Assembly (NCBI GenBank): GCA_905198125.1
Contig: CAJKBH010000007.1
Span: forward strand, 1-64,000
Direction of reading: 5' to 3'
DNA: 64,000 nucleotides
From: an uncultured Porphyromonadaceae bacterium
GTDB taxonomy: Bacteria; Bacteroidota; Bacteroidia; Bacteroidales; Muribaculaceae
Position 1 is the first letter of the stretch. Every line of letters starts with the position of its first letter. Below are positions 25,501 through 34,850 of the stretch, in pieces. The notes under the pieces were generated by a model. It did no database searches. It saw only the letters and a list, made by a program, of their open reading frames with translations, and was not told the DNA's origin. The translations under genes and the position numbers were made by a program.

Positions 25501-26955
25501 ATGAGCGAGACAATAGAACTGAGCAAGCCCACGAAGGGCGTAACCGTGAGTGCAGTGGCCGACATGACAGGCGGCATGGCCCCCGGCAATCTGATGGAAA
25601 CCGACATAGACCAGGAGTTGTTCCGGTTCAACTCGGACGACACTCCGCTGATGAACCTGATGCTTCAGGCCAAGCGCGTGAAGGTGAGTTCGCCTGAGAT
25701 AGACCATTACATGGTGGACGAGCCGCGCAGCAGCGTTGTGACCATCGGCAGCGTGGCCGGCGGCGGCATCCAGAGCACTCTGCCGCTGGATAGCGCGGAC
25801 CAGGCGTTGGTGCGCCCGTGCAGCACGCTGCTGGTGCCCGGCGTGGACGGATGTGACGAAACAGGCGTGACCACTCCCGGCAAGGCCCTGATGCTGTATG
25901 TGACCGGCATAGACAATGCCACCAACAATCCCATAGTGCGCGCCGTGAACGGCTATCGTCGCCAGACGTCGGACGAGTTCTCGTCGCTGCCGCCCATCCC
26001 CGAGGGATCGCGATGCGTGATACTGTCCAATTCGCTGGCCGAGACGCAGAAGACTGTGGACCCCGAGCTGATAGTACCCCAGGCCACGCGCGTATATCTG
26101 CAGAAACGCGGCATGAACCAGGTGGTGAGCGATTACTTCGAGAGCCAGCGCAAGCACATCCCCTTCACCAACGCCATCCTGGCCGAGCAGGCCATATCCA
26201 ACTTCAAGGTGCGCGGCAACCGCACGCTGTGGGCCGGCCGTCCCGGCAAGTTCAAGGTTAACGTGGAAGGTCTTGGATTACAGACAGTTTATTGCACCGA
26301 GGGCTTGCGTTGGCAGTTCAAGCGCGAGATGCAGCACGAGGGAAAGTGGACCATCGAGAAAATCATAGCCCTGGCCAAGATGTTCTTCACCGGCGAGGAC
26401 GTGCCCAAGACGGCGTTGCTGTTGGCCGGCAAGAACCTGCTGGAGCAGATACAGGGCGTGGACTACAGTAAGCATCCCGAGATCCAGATCACAAGCAAGG
26501 TGAACAGCCTCGGATGGCCGGTGACGAACTTTCACACGGTGTTCGGCGACATCGAGATCAAGCGCGAGCCTACGCTGGACCGTCTTGGCTGGAGCAATTC
26601 GGGCGCCCTGATAGGCGAGAACCGCCTGGTGCACTATGTGTACAGCTCCGAGCATAGCTTCAGCGACCGCGTGGACGGGCAGGAGGCCACCCGCAACGGA
26701 ATCCTGATATGGGACGCCCTGGCATTGAAGGGAAGCTGCCACATCTGGATAGACGGCGAGGGCGAGGAGCGCGAGACGGATTCCACGGTGTTCAGGATGT
26801 GGGACAAGGAGACGGCTCCCGAGAATCCGCAGGAGGGCTGCCTGTACTATCTGCTGAACGACTGCAAGGGAATCTCGGCCTCCGCACGCATCGGCCAGGT
26901 ATGGGTGTGCGTAGGCGGCGACTGGAGCCTGTGGAGAGGCGAGGCCTCCGTGTGA
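25501..26955 (+). CDS. major capsid-like protein
   Basis: The 484-residue protein follows the scaffold-like gene. Its N-terminal pattern (FNSDDTPLMNLMLQAKRVKV, then VDEPRSSVVTIGSV) resembles the SU10/DUF5309-type major head proteins, in which a TP-L motif precedes the HK97-fold core. Segments SRCVILSNSLAETQKTVDPE and LIGENRLVHYVYSSEH are consistent with a coat protein but not diagnostic. The last 80 residues look like an added small domain. It is preceded by a 58-base AT-rich leader of near-repeats (CACTAAT, CATTAAT) and codes with the same GC-rich codons as host genes. Frame intact. Confidence 0.65.
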   Translation: MSETIELSKPTKGVTVSAVADMTGGMAPGNLMETDIDQELFRFNSDDTPLMNLMLQAKRVKVSSPEIDHYMVDEPRSSVVTIGSVAGGGIQSTLPLDSADQALVRPCSTLLVPGVDGCDETGVTTPGKALMLYVTGIDNATNNPIVRAVNGYRRQTSDEFSSLPPIPEGSRCVILSNSLAETQKTVDPELIVPQATRVYLQKRGMNQVVSDYFESQRKHIPFTNAILAEQAISNFKVRGNRTLWAGRPGKFKVNVEGLGLQTVYCTEGLRWQFKREMQHEGKWTIEKIIALAKMFFTGEDVPKTALLLAGKNLLEQIQGVDYSKHPEIQITSKVNSLGWPVTNFHTVFGDIEIKREPTLDRLGWSNSGALIGENRLVHYVYSSEHSFSDRVDGQEATRNGILIWDALALKGSCHIWIDGEGEERETDSTVFRMWDKETAPENPQEGCLYYLLNDCKGISASARIGQVWVCVGGDWSLWRGEASV

Positions 26956-26980
26956 TGAACTGTAATTCAAGTCAACGATT

Positions 26981-27208
26981 ATGGACACTAACAGAAAGAA
27001 AGAGAGGCGCACCTACGGGGTGCGGCTGATGGAATGGCAGGCGCTGATACCTGCCGGATACGGAGTGGTGAAGGTTCACTTCAAGGGCGGCAGCTATTCG
27101 GGTTACGGCCAGACCCCGGCCACCTTCACCACCGACAACGCGGCGTTGCAGCGGCTGATAGAGGACAGCAGCTATTTCGATAGCGGCAAAATCTTCCGGA
27201 TGCGATGA
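26981..27208 (+). CDS. small protein of the phage head module
   Basis: The 75-residue protein is basic at its N-terminus, has an aromatic centre (VVKVHFKGGSYSGYGQTPAT) and a closing RLIEDSSYFDSGKIFRMR. It resembles small proteins found beside coat genes in phages, but I cannot name the family. Its stop overlaps the next start by 4 bases (ATGA), so the two are translationally coupled. Confidence 0.6.
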   Translation: MDTNRKKERRTYGVRLMEWQALIPAGYGVVKVHFKGGSYSGYGQTPATFTTDNAALQRLIEDSSYFDSGKIFRMR

Positions 27209-27765
27209 ACGTGCCGGTGACGTGGCTCACACGTCGGGCGGTGATGCTGCTTGACGAGGACATGGAGGAGATAGCCGCGGCCGAGGGGTTCGGCGACCCG
27301 GGCATGGAGCTGAGCCGGCTGGTGGGCGAGCTGGTGCCTGAAGGGGTGTCGAAGACAATGCGCGAGGCTGATTTCGGCGACATCGACGAGACACTGAGTC
27401 TGTGTGGCGGCAAGAGCGTGAAGGCCACGGGCAGCCGGCTTGAGATGAAAGTGCCCGACGACTTCATGAGGCTGGTGGAATTCCGGATGAGCGACTGGCC
27501 GCGCAGCCTGACCGACTGGCGCGAGCCTCAGGCCGTGATGCACGGCTATAGCCTGCCCGGACTGCGGCTGGAGAACCGCCCCGACGGACGGTATCTGATA
27601 GCGGACGGCACCAAAGCGGGCGCCACCGTGGTAAGCGCGCAGTATCTGCCTGTGGCCGAGGTTAAGGACGACGGCCATGACCGGACGGTATGGCTGCCAC
27701 GTTCATTAGTGAACCGCGCGGCCCGGACCATCGCCACCATGGCCCGCGAGATAATAACGACCTGA
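27205..27765 (+). CDS. head-tail connector-like protein
   Basis: The 186-residue protein follows the small head protein with a 4-base overlap. LDEDMEEIAAAEGFGDPGME, KVPDDFMRLVEFRMSDWPRS and a closing RSLVNRAARTIATMAREII give the helical-beta-helical plan of head completion (adaptor) proteins. Identification rests mostly on position after portal, scaffold and coat. It is the last gene of the module. No tail, terminase, lysis or integrase gene follows, only 136 bases with two weak hairpins (27780-27799, 27830-27844) before rdgB. Confidence 0.5.
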   Translation: MNVPVTWLTRRAVMLLDEDMEEIAAAEGFGDPGMELSRLVGELVPEGVSKTMREADFGDIDETLSLCGGKSVKATGSRLEMKVPDDFMRLVEFRMSDWPRSLTDWREPQAVMHGYSLPGLRLENRPDGRYLIADGTKAGATVVSAQYLPVAEVKDDGHDRTVWLPRSLVNRAARTIATMAREIITT

Positions 27766-27901
27766 CCTGAAACCCGTGAGCATAGACATTCCGCTATGCC
27801 CGGACTCTGCGACGAGGGTGCGACGCAAAGGGAATCAAATTCCCCGACCGCCGTACCCTCCGATTATGTAATATAGCCGCCTCCATTTCGTTATAAATAA
27901 G

Positions 27902-30900
27902 ATGAAACGACTGGTATTTGCTACGAACAACAAGCATAAGATAGATGAGGCGCGGGCCATACTGGGACCGGCCGTGGAACTGGTGTCTCTGGGCGAGATA
28001 GGGTGCCGGGAGGACCTGCCGGAGACGCAGGCCACACTGGAGGGCAACGCCTTGCAGAAGGCGCGCTATGTGCAGGAGCATTACGGCGTGGCGTGTGTGG
28101 CCGACGACACGGGGCTGATGGTGGACGCCCTCGGCGGCGCACCGGGTGTGCTGAGCGCCCGGTATGCGGGCACGGGCCATGACTCGGAGGCCAATATGCG
28201 CAAGCTGCTTCACAATATGGCGGACAAGGACGACCGCAATGCCCATTTCTCCACAATATTAGCATACGTGGATGCCGAGGGCAACGCCCGCACGTTCGAG
28301 GGCCGCGTGGACGGCGAGATAGCGCGCGAGCGCAGCGGTGAGTCGGGATTCGGCTACGACCCTGTATTCATTGCCAGGGAGACCGGCGAGACGTTCGCCC
28401 GCATGAGCCCCGAGGCGAAAAACGCCATATCCCATCGCGGCCGCGCATTCAGAAAATTCCGCGACTGGTTCGTGACTCTGGTCCTGCTGGTTATGATGTG
28501 GGCCGCGCCGGCGCAGGCCGTGGAGTGGAAACAGCATCCGAGCTATGACGGACAGACTTGCCGCATTATCGATTCTCCGAAATACACGTATTTCATAGCT
28601 CTGAAAGATGTGTACGACGTGCGGGTGGCCGGTTTCGACCGTCCTTACGGCCAGTTGTACCGTTACGACAAGGACAACGACGAGTGGAAATGGCTTAACG
28701 CCGACACGGGGCTGTCGGAGAATGTGGTGTGTACGGCGGGATATGACTTCAAGAACCGTCAGTTGGTGGTGGGGTACATAAACGGCAACATAGACCTGCT
28801 GTCCGACTCGGGCGAGGTGACCAATATCCCGGGCCTGAAACAGGCCGGCGCGAATGCCTCGCAGGACATCATGGACATAAACGTGGACGAAAACAACGGC
28901 AATGCCTGGATTGCGACGGGCACAGGATATGTCAGCATCGATACCTCGAAGGGAGAGGTGGCTACCTCGCGCAATTACGGGCGTCCCGTGCAGAGCGTGG
29001 GAAAAGTGGGCGAATACCTGTTGGTGTCCGCGGATTCGTGCCTGTGGTACGGCAGCGAGCTGAGCGGGGATTTGGGCTCGTTCCGGAAGGTGGAGAATAC
29101 AGACAAGCGCGTATTCCGGCGTATGCTGACGCTTGGCGATCGGGTGTATGCCATGTATGGCGACAGCAACCCGGTGATGGGCCGTGTCTTAATCCGTGAC
29201 GGTGTGCCTGAATTTCAGGTGACGTCGTACTCGAACGAATATTCGATGGAGCGCGGAGCCGACTGCATCGTCACGTCCGGACGCCGATGGGTGCGTGTCT
29301 ATGACCGCAACGGACGGACTACGGACTTCCCGATGCCCGAAGCTGTGGCCGATAAAGCGCCTCAGGGCGCCAGCCTCGACGGCAGGACCTGGTGGTTCTC
29401 GGCCGGTCGCGACGGGTATTACCGCATGACGGCACCCGGCGCGGACGGTAAATGGACCGTTACAATGCAGGAGTATTTCCCCAATGCCGCCAATGCGTTC
29501 AGATGCCGCGCCATGACATACGACCGGACTCTGGGTATGTTGATACGCAATCACGGCCACGAAAGACCGTACAACACCATCACCACCCCCGACCTGCTGT
29601 GCCGTCTGAAGGACGGACAGTGGAGTCCGTTGTCGCTGACATATTCTGGCAAGGATCCCGAGGAAATATTCTACACCAGCAATCCGATGGGACTGTCGAT
29701 AGATCCCATGAACCCCAATCACATATATTGCGGATCGAACCAGTACGGGCTGCTGCGTCTGGACCTGACCGGCGAGCACAGCCTGCGCATAGGGCGTCCG
29801 AACGACCATGCGGCGGGGAAGAACGGTTTTGTGGCCGGCACACAAATCATGCAGGCATGGAGCGGTTCGTGCAATTTCGGTGTGCCGAAGTTCGACAGCT
29901 ACAACACGATGTGGGTGCCCTATCTTAATCCGGACACCCAGCAGGCCGAGATATGGTACTGGTCGGCCGAGGACCGCGCCGCTTCGATCTCGACCGCCAC
30001 ATACAGGCCGCTGAAGAAAAAGATATTCCGGAATGTGGAGCCTGACGGAAGCGCGTCGCTGATAACTCTTGCCTCGCAGCGCGACATGATAATATACGCG
30101 TCCGGCGGCTACGGTTCCTGTATTGTGGTGTGGTATCATGGCGGCACGCCCGACACGGAGTCGGACGATGTGGTCCGGATGGTGTCTACGTTCGTAGATC
30201 AGGACGGGTCGACGTTCGATTGCCGGTATGTGCGCAGCATGTACGAGGACCGGAGCACCGGCAGGGTCTGGGTCATGTATCAGGGCGGAGTGTTCAATTT
30301 CAATCCGGTGGAAATGGCCAACGGCAGCACCACGGTGCGGCGTGTCAAGGTGGCGCGCAACGACGGCACCAATCTGGCGGACCTGTTGCTTGACGGTGTG
30401 GACGTCATATCGGTGACCGTGGACCCGGCCGGCCGCAAGTGGTTCGCCACCAACGGCGGAGGAATCGTGGTGACAAGCGCCGACGGCACGAAGGTGCTGA
30501 ACACCTATACCACCGATAACTCCGGGCTGCCGAGCAATTCGATAGACGCGATATGCTATAATCCGGATAACGGATCGATGATGGTATCCACGGGCGAGGG
30601 TCTGGTGGAAGCCTTTCTGAACGAGGCGGAGACATCGGGCAAAGCCCAGGTGCGAGCCTATCCCAATCCGGTACGTCCCGGCTACATGGGGATGGTGACC
30701 ATCGACATGCTGCCCGAAGGCTCGATGGTCAAGATTATGGATGCCGCCGGCAGAATGGTGCGCGAACTGGGCGAGGCTCCGGGAGGATCCATCGAATGGG
30801 ACATGACCAATTACAACAGGCGCCGTGTGCCGGCCGGCATATACTATATCCTCGGTACCAACGGCGCGAATCAGGATGCCTTTACCAAAATGGGTAAAAT

Positions 30901-30916
30901 ACTTGTGGTGGAATAG
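27902..30916 (+). CDS. in-frame fusion: RdgB nucleotide hydrolase + PorZ-like T9SS protein
   Basis: Residues 1-190 are a complete RdgB/HAM1 inosine-xanthosine triphosphatase: FATNNKHKIDEA, EGNALQKA, ADDTGLMVDAL, GFGYDPVF and the final SHRGRAF. With no stop, the frame runs into VTLVLLVMMWAAPAQA, a signal-peptide core with a cleavage site at about 206, and then about 800 residues of beta-propeller repeats (VSVTVDPAGRKWFATNGGG). A T9SS C-terminal domain follows (915-1004: AYPNPVRPGY ... VPAGIYYILG). Length and layout of the second part match PorZ. The basic RdgB end (RGRAFRKFR) would serve as the n-region of the signal. Internal initiation, for example at Met168, cannot be excluded. Confidence 0.85.
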   Translation: MKRLVFATNNKHKIDEARAILGPAVELVSLGEIGCREDLPETQATLEGNALQKARYVQEHYGVACVADDTGLMVDALGGAPGVLSARYAGTGHDSEANMRKLLHNMADKDDRNAHFSTILAYVDAEGNARTFEGRVDGEIARERSGESGFGYDPVFIARETGETFARMSPEAKNAISHRGRAFRKFRDWFVTLVLLVMMWAAPAQAVEWKQHPSYDGQTCRIIDSPKYTYFIALKDVYDVRVAGFDRPYGQLYRYDKDNDEWKWLNADTGLSENVVCTAGYDFKNRQLVVGYINGNIDLLSDSGEVTNIPGLKQAGANASQDIMDINVDENNGNAWIATGTGYVSIDTSKGEVATSRNYGRPVQSVGKVGEYLLVSADSCLWYGSELSGDLGSFRKVENTDKRVFRRMLTLGDRVYAMYGDSNPVMGRVLIRDGVPEFQVTSYSNEYSMERGADCIVTSGRRWVRVYDRNGRTTDFPMPEAVADKAPQGASLDGRTWWFSAGRDGYYRMTAPGADGKWTVTMQEYFPNAANAFRCRAMTYDRTLGMLIRNHGHERPYNTITTPDLLCRLKDGQWSPLSLTYSGKDPEEIFYTSNPMGLSIDPMNPNHIYCGSNQYGLLRLDLTGEHSLRIGRPNDHAAGKNGFVAGTQIMQAWSGSCNFGVPKFDSYNTMWVPYLNPDTQQAEIWYWSAEDRAASISTATYRPLKKKIFRNVEPDGSASLITLASQRDMIIYASGGYGSCIVVWYHGGTPDTESDDVVRMVSTFVDQDGSTFDCRYVRSMYEDRSTGRVWVMYQGGVFNFNPVEMANGSTTVRRVKVARNDGTNLADLLLDGVDVISVTVDPAGRKWFATNGGGIVVTSADGTKVLNTYTTDNSGLPSNSIDAICYNPDNGSMMVSTGEGLVEAFLNEAETSGKAQVRAYPNPVRPGYMGMVTIDMLPEGSMVKIMDAAGRMVRELGEAPGGSIEWDMTNYNRRRVPAGIYYILGTNGANQDAFTKMGKILVVE

Positions 30917-30920
30917 GAAT

Positions 30921-32327
30921 ATGGGACTTAAAGGGACAAAATATTTGGTAACCGCTGCTATGGCCGTGACGGTTGCGGCCGGAGCCTGCGCGTTGAATAT
31001 AGGCGTGACTCCGGGCACACTGTGCGACCGCCTTCCGGAGATCGAGACTACGGCCGATGACGTGTTGACGCTCACCGGGGCTGTCAATGTGACGGATATG
31101 GCATTGCTATGCAGAATGTCTCCGGCTGTCAGGACCCTTGACCTGTCGACTCTGTTCATAGCACCATACGAGTACGACGATACCGGGTATATGGACCGCC
31201 TGAAGTTTGAGGTCTACGAGCTGGTGCCCAATATGCTGGCCGGTACCGAGGTGACCCGCGTGGTCCTGCCGCCGTACAATCTGACGATAGGCGTCCAGGC
31301 TTTCGCACTGAGCAAAATAGAGGAGATAGAGATTCCGGCCTCCGTGTCAGGTGTGGGCGACTATGCCTTTGCGGGATGCGAGAACCTGAAGAAAGTGACG
31401 TTTGCCGGCCTTCCCGCGAAATTAGGCAAGGGAATGTTCCGTAACTGCACGAATCTGCAGACGGTTGATTTCAAGCAAGGGCTGAACAACGTGCCGGAAG
31501 GGACATTCTACGGGTGCACCACCCTGCAGGCCATGCCGGCCGGAGTGGAAACGATCGGAGCCGAGGCATTCAGGAACAGCGGCATTACGGTTGCCGACCT
31601 GCGGGGCGTTACGGAAGTTGGGGCGTATGCCTTTGCCGATGCCGGGCGGCTGACCACAGTGCTGAGCGACGGCCCGGTCCGCATCGGTGACGGCGCGTTT
31701 GCCGGCGATGCTGCCCTTGAGGATCTTCCCGAACTGACGGAGGACGCCGGACAGGCTATGGCCGCAGCCTCGGGCAATGCCTTGACCCGATGGCTGAAGT
31801 CCCCCATAATAAGTGAGGCGGCCTTTGCCAACAATAAGAATATCACGGTGGTTAAGTTGGGATCGAAAGTCCGGGAAATCAAGGCTCATGCCTTCCGTAA
31901 CGACAGTGGCATACAGGCGGTAAACGTCGCTGCCCTCGGGGAAACGGTGCCGGTGCTCGATCCCGACGCATTCTCGGGTCTTGAAGCCGAGGACGGCACA
32001 TATCCGATCGACCTGCTTGTGGGTGAACAGCACGTCGACAAGTGGAAGGAAGCGGAGGTGTGGAAGAAATTCAACATCCGCGGCACATCGGCGGTCGATC
32101 AGGTCCGGGAACCCGATTATGACGTTGACATACGCCGTGAGGGCGAGACGGTGACGGTGACGGGCGCCGGGCCTTTCGACAATGTCCGAGTGTCGGGCGT
32201 GTCGGGCGTGACATATTATGACGGAGGAAAAGGGCAGACCGTAATCACCGTTACGGTTCCGGCCAATGAGATAGCCGTGGTCTGCGCGCGTCAGGGCGAC
32301 AGAATCAAGATAGTCAAGCTTCGATAA
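30921..32327 (+). CDS. BspA-type leucine-rich repeat secreted protein
   Basis: I start it at ATG 30921, 4 bases after the porZ-like stop (468 residues). The frame is open upstream but that overlaps porZ. It has a signal peptide (about 1-24, VAAGACALN). LRR_5/BspA repeats cover about 110-370 (VGDYAFAGCENLKKVTF, AKLGKGMFRNCTNLQTVDF). A C-terminal beta-rich segment ends in DRIKIVKLR and may be a secretion tail. The family is associated with surface adhesion. Tight spacing suggests co-expression with the PorZ-like protein. Confidence 0.82.
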   Translation: MGLKGTKYLVTAAMAVTVAAGACALNIGVTPGTLCDRLPEIETTADDVLTLTGAVNVTDMALLCRMSPAVRTLDLSTLFIAPYEYDDTGYMDRLKFEVYELVPNMLAGTEVTRVVLPPYNLTIGVQAFALSKIEEIEIPASVSGVGDYAFAGCENLKKVTFAGLPAKLGKGMFRNCTNLQTVDFKQGLNNVPEGTFYGCTTLQAMPAGVETIGAEAFRNSGITVADLRGVTEVGAYAFADAGRLTTVLSDGPVRIGDGAFAGDAALEDLPELTEDAGQAMAAASGNALTRWLKSPIISEAAFANNKNITVVKLGSKVREIKAHAFRNDSGIQAVNVAALGETVPVLDPDAFSGLEAEDGTYPIDLLVGEQHVDKWKEAEVWKKFNIRGTSAVDQVREPDYDVDIRREGETVTVTGAGPFDNVRVSGVSGVTYYDGGKGQTVITVTVPANEIAVVCARQGDRIKIVKLR

Positions 32328-32340
32328 TCCGTCAGGATGG

Positions 32341-33867
32341 TCAGGATTCGATAATCCTCAATATCTGATCGGCTATCTGCCGGTCGTTGGACAGACGCGG
32401 CACCTTGCGCTGGCCGCCGAGCTTGCCGGTACCCACGGACTTCAGCCATCTGGAGAAAGTTCCGTCGGGCACCGTTATTATTTCGGGCATATCGAGGAAA
32501 TACATTCCGGCGCGCTTCGCGTCGTAGTCGCTGTTGAGCTTGCGCAATTCATCGTCAAGCCTGCGTGCGAATGCCTCGATGTCGGCCGGTGCCTTGATCC
32601 ATTCTATCAGCCATTGGTGGCGGCCGCGTCGTCCGCGGTCGGCGAACACGGGCGATACGGTATAGTCCTTGACCGTGCAGTCCAGTTCGCGGCACGCTTC
32701 GGCCAGAGCCTTGTCGGCGTTGTCCTCCATCAGTTCCTCGCCGAATGCATTGATGTAGCACTTGGTGCGTCCCACTATGCTGATGCGCACGGGGTCGGTG
32801 GATTCGATACGCACCGTGTCGCCCATACGGTAACGCCACAGTCCGTTGCTGGACGTTATCATCAGTTCATATACCTTGCGCTGTTCCACGCCGGCTATGC
32901 CCACTGCTTCGTCCGGAGTCTTGCCCTGGGGTATGAATTCGTAGTATATGTCGTTGTCCAGTATCAGCAGCATCGAGTTGGAATCGGGCAGGTCCTGTGT
33001 GGCGAAAAATCCCTCCGACGCATTGTAGTTCTCCACGAAATGCATCCGCTCGGGGTCGGTGATGCTGCGGTATATCTGGCGGTAAGGCTCGAACGAGATG
33101 CCCCCGTGGAAGAATACCTCCAGATTGGGCCATACGTCGTGCAGGTTGTCGGTATGGTTCTGTTCCAGCACTCCCTTGATTACGGCCAGGAACCAGCTCG
33201 GCACTCCCGACAGGTTGGTTATGTTGGTCTTGGCGGCCATGCGCACCAGCCGGGGAAGTTTCCTGGACCAGTCTGACATCAGCGCGATGCGTTTGGAAGG
33301 AATGCGCACCAGATTGGCCATGGGCGGGCAGCGGTTTATCAGCGTGGCGCTGAGGTCACCTACATGCACGCGCGGATCCTTAAGGTTCAGCTCGTTGGCG
33401 AACGAGCCGCCGAGTATGAATCCCTTGCCGCAGAACATACGGCTCTGCGGGTTGTTCAGGATGTAATGTGCCACGGTGTCGGCGGCGCCGGCATAGTGCG
33501 TGCGGTGCAGCGAATCGCGTGTGATGGGAATGAACTTGGACTTGCCGCCCGACGTGCCGCTGCTCTGGGCATAGTCGCGGCAAAGCCCGGGCCACAGCAG
33601 ATTGCGCTCGCCCGAAATCATGCGCTTCACCAGCGGCCGGATGTCCTCATACTCCACAGGGCGCAGGTCGCGGGCATAGCGGGCGGTCACGTCGCCGCTG
33701 CCGGCTATCGACGCGAAATCATGCCTGAAGCCTATCCATGTGCTGTCGGCACGGCGCAACAGGCTGCGCAACACGCGTTGCTGTATTTCCTCGCCGTCGC
33801 GGCCCCAGTGACGGGTCCGCAGCGCTCGCCGCTCAAACATCCCCCTTACCAGCGGAGTATAGTCCAT
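32341..33867 (-). CDS. GH3-family acyl-adenylating / amido synthetase
   Basis: The 508-residue protein belongs to the GH3 auxin-responsive family of the ANL adenylating enzymes: the ATP-binding SSGTSGGKSKFIPITRD, a central HGGISFEPYRQIY, ENYNASEGFFATQDLP and LWRYRMGDTVRI with the closing IVGRTKCYINAFGEELME. Family members activate a carboxylic acid with ATP and couple it to an amine. The bacterial substrate is generally unknown. It is convergent with the LRR gene and divergent from trmB. Confidence 0.9.
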   Translation of the reverse strand: MDYTPLVRGMFERRALRTRHWGRDGEEIQQRVLRSLLRRADSTWIGFRHDFASIAGSGDVTARYARDLRPVEYEDIRPLVKRMISGERNLLWPGLCRDYAQSSGTSGGKSKFIPITRDSLHRTHYAGAADTVAHYILNNPQSRMFCGKGFILGGSFANELNLKDPRVHVGDLSATLINRCPPMANLVRIPSKRIALMSDWSRKLPRLVRMAAKTNITNLSGVPSWFLAVIKGVLEQNHTDNLHDVWPNLEVFFHGGISFEPYRQIYRSITDPERMHFVENYNASEGFFATQDLPDSNSMLLILDNDIYYEFIPQGKTPDEAVGIAGVEQRKVYELMITSSNGLWRYRMGDTVRIESTDPVRISIVGRTKCYINAFGEELMEDNADKALAEACRELDCTVKDYTVSPVFADRGRRGRHQWLIEWIKAPADIEAFARRLDDELRKLNSDYDAKRAGMYFLDMPEIITVPDGTFSRWLKSVGTGKLGGQRKVPRLSNDRQIADQILRIIES

Positions 33868-33933
33868 AGTGAATCTCTCTTATTTATGCTTCTTCCCGGA
33901 GCTTTACAACAGGGCAAGTCCGGTTACGCATTG

Positions 33934-33941
33934 CAAATTTA
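33934..33941 (-). promoter_or_regulatory. -7 box of the GH3-family gene
   Basis: The reverse strand reads TAAATTTG, 66 bases before the ATG at 33867, back to back with the trmB promoter at 33973. Confidence 0.5.
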
Positions 33942-33972
33942 TAACAACTTTATATTAAAACAGAATTTTTTA

Positions 33973-33980
33973 GTAATTTT
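33973..33980 (+). promoter_or_regulatory. -7 box of trmB
   Basis: TAATTTTG, 37 bases before the chosen trmB ATG. It fixes the start, because the longer open frame reaching back to 33364 overlaps the GH3-family gene and lies upstream of this promoter. Confidence 0.6.
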
Positions 33981-34017
33981 GCTTAGCGAAATCGAAAAAA
34001 TAGCAAAAAAACTCTCT

Positions 34018-34809
34018 ATGGGCAAGAATAAATTGAAAAAATTTGCCGATATGGCGGAATTCAAGTGCGTGTATCAGTATCCCCGCGAGGAATTGCTGCG
34101 CGCGGGATTCCCACACAGAGGGAAATGGAACGGCGAGGTGTTCACAGAGTCCAGGCCCCTGATTGTGGAACTGGGCTGCGGTAAGGGAGAATATACCGTC
34201 GGACTGGCCCGTCACGACGAGACCCATAACTATGTGGGCATAGACATCAAGGGAGCGCGCATGTGGAGCGGCGCCAGGGAGGTGGAGGCATCCGGTATGA
34301 CCAATGCCGCGTTCCTGCGTGCCGAAATCGAGAACATAGAGCATTTCTTCGCCCCGGACGAGGTGGACGAACTGTGGATCACATTCCCCGACCCGCAGAT
34401 GCAGAAGGTGCGTAAACGCCTTACATCCACACGGTTCCTGAATCTGTACCGCAAGTTGCTGAAACCGGACGGAATAGTGAACCTTAAGACCGATTCTCCG
34501 TTCCTATATGAATACACGCGCAGGCTGGTGAAGCTGAACGGATTGCCCTTGCTCAGCGACAGCGCCGACATATATGGACTCGGTTTCGGTCCGGACGATG
34601 ACCTGTACGGCACGGAGGTGTCCGATCCGGCACGAAGCATCAAGACATATTACGAGCAGCAGTGGCTGAGCCGCGGCAAACAGATCAAGCTGTTGCGCTT
34701 CCGTCTCCCAGCCGACGGCGAACTTCAGGAACCCCAGGCCGATGACATCCCCAAGGACGATTACCGTTCCACCAAAGGGCGGCCGCAAATGGGTAGTTTA
34801 GAAAGTTGA
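34018..34809 (+). CDS. trmB: tRNA (guanine-N7-)-methyltransferase
   Basis: Start ATG 34018 gives MGKNKLKKFADM and 263 residues. The SAM-binding VELGCGKGEYTVGLA, the YVGIDIKGARMW segment and the family signature ELWITFPDPQMQKVRKRLTS are all present, with NLKTDSPFLYEYT near the end. The enzyme makes m7G46 in tRNA. It heads a plus-strand run with the mrp-like gene 41 bases downstream. Confidence 0.93.
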   Translation: MGKNKLKKFADMAEFKCVYQYPREELLRAGFPHRGKWNGEVFTESRPLIVELGCGKGEYTVGLARHDETHNYVGIDIKGARMWSGAREVEASGMTNAAFLRAEIENIEHFFAPDEVDELWITFPDPQMQKVRKRLTSTRFLNLYRKLLKPDGIVNLKTDSPFLYEYTRRLVKLNGLPLLSDSADIYGLGFGPDDDLYGTEVSDPARSIKTYYEQQWLSRGKQIKLLRFRLPADGELQEPQADDIPKDDYRSTKGRPQMGSLES

Positions 34810-34850
34810 TAAAGTTAAGAAAGTTAAGATAATAGCTTAGATTTTAAATC

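Noticed and set aside
23103..27765. Ordinary complete prophage
   Set aside because: No integrase, repressor, terminase, tail, lysis or attachment site, and host genes lie close on both sides.
29189..31159. 656-residue minus-strand frame opposite the PorZ-like part
   Set aside because: Shadow frame crossing two real genes, with no signal or domain.
33364..34017. Extension of trmB to a 481-residue protein
   Set aside because: The extra part overlaps the opposite GH3-family gene and lies upstream of the trmB -7 box; family length supports ATG 34018.
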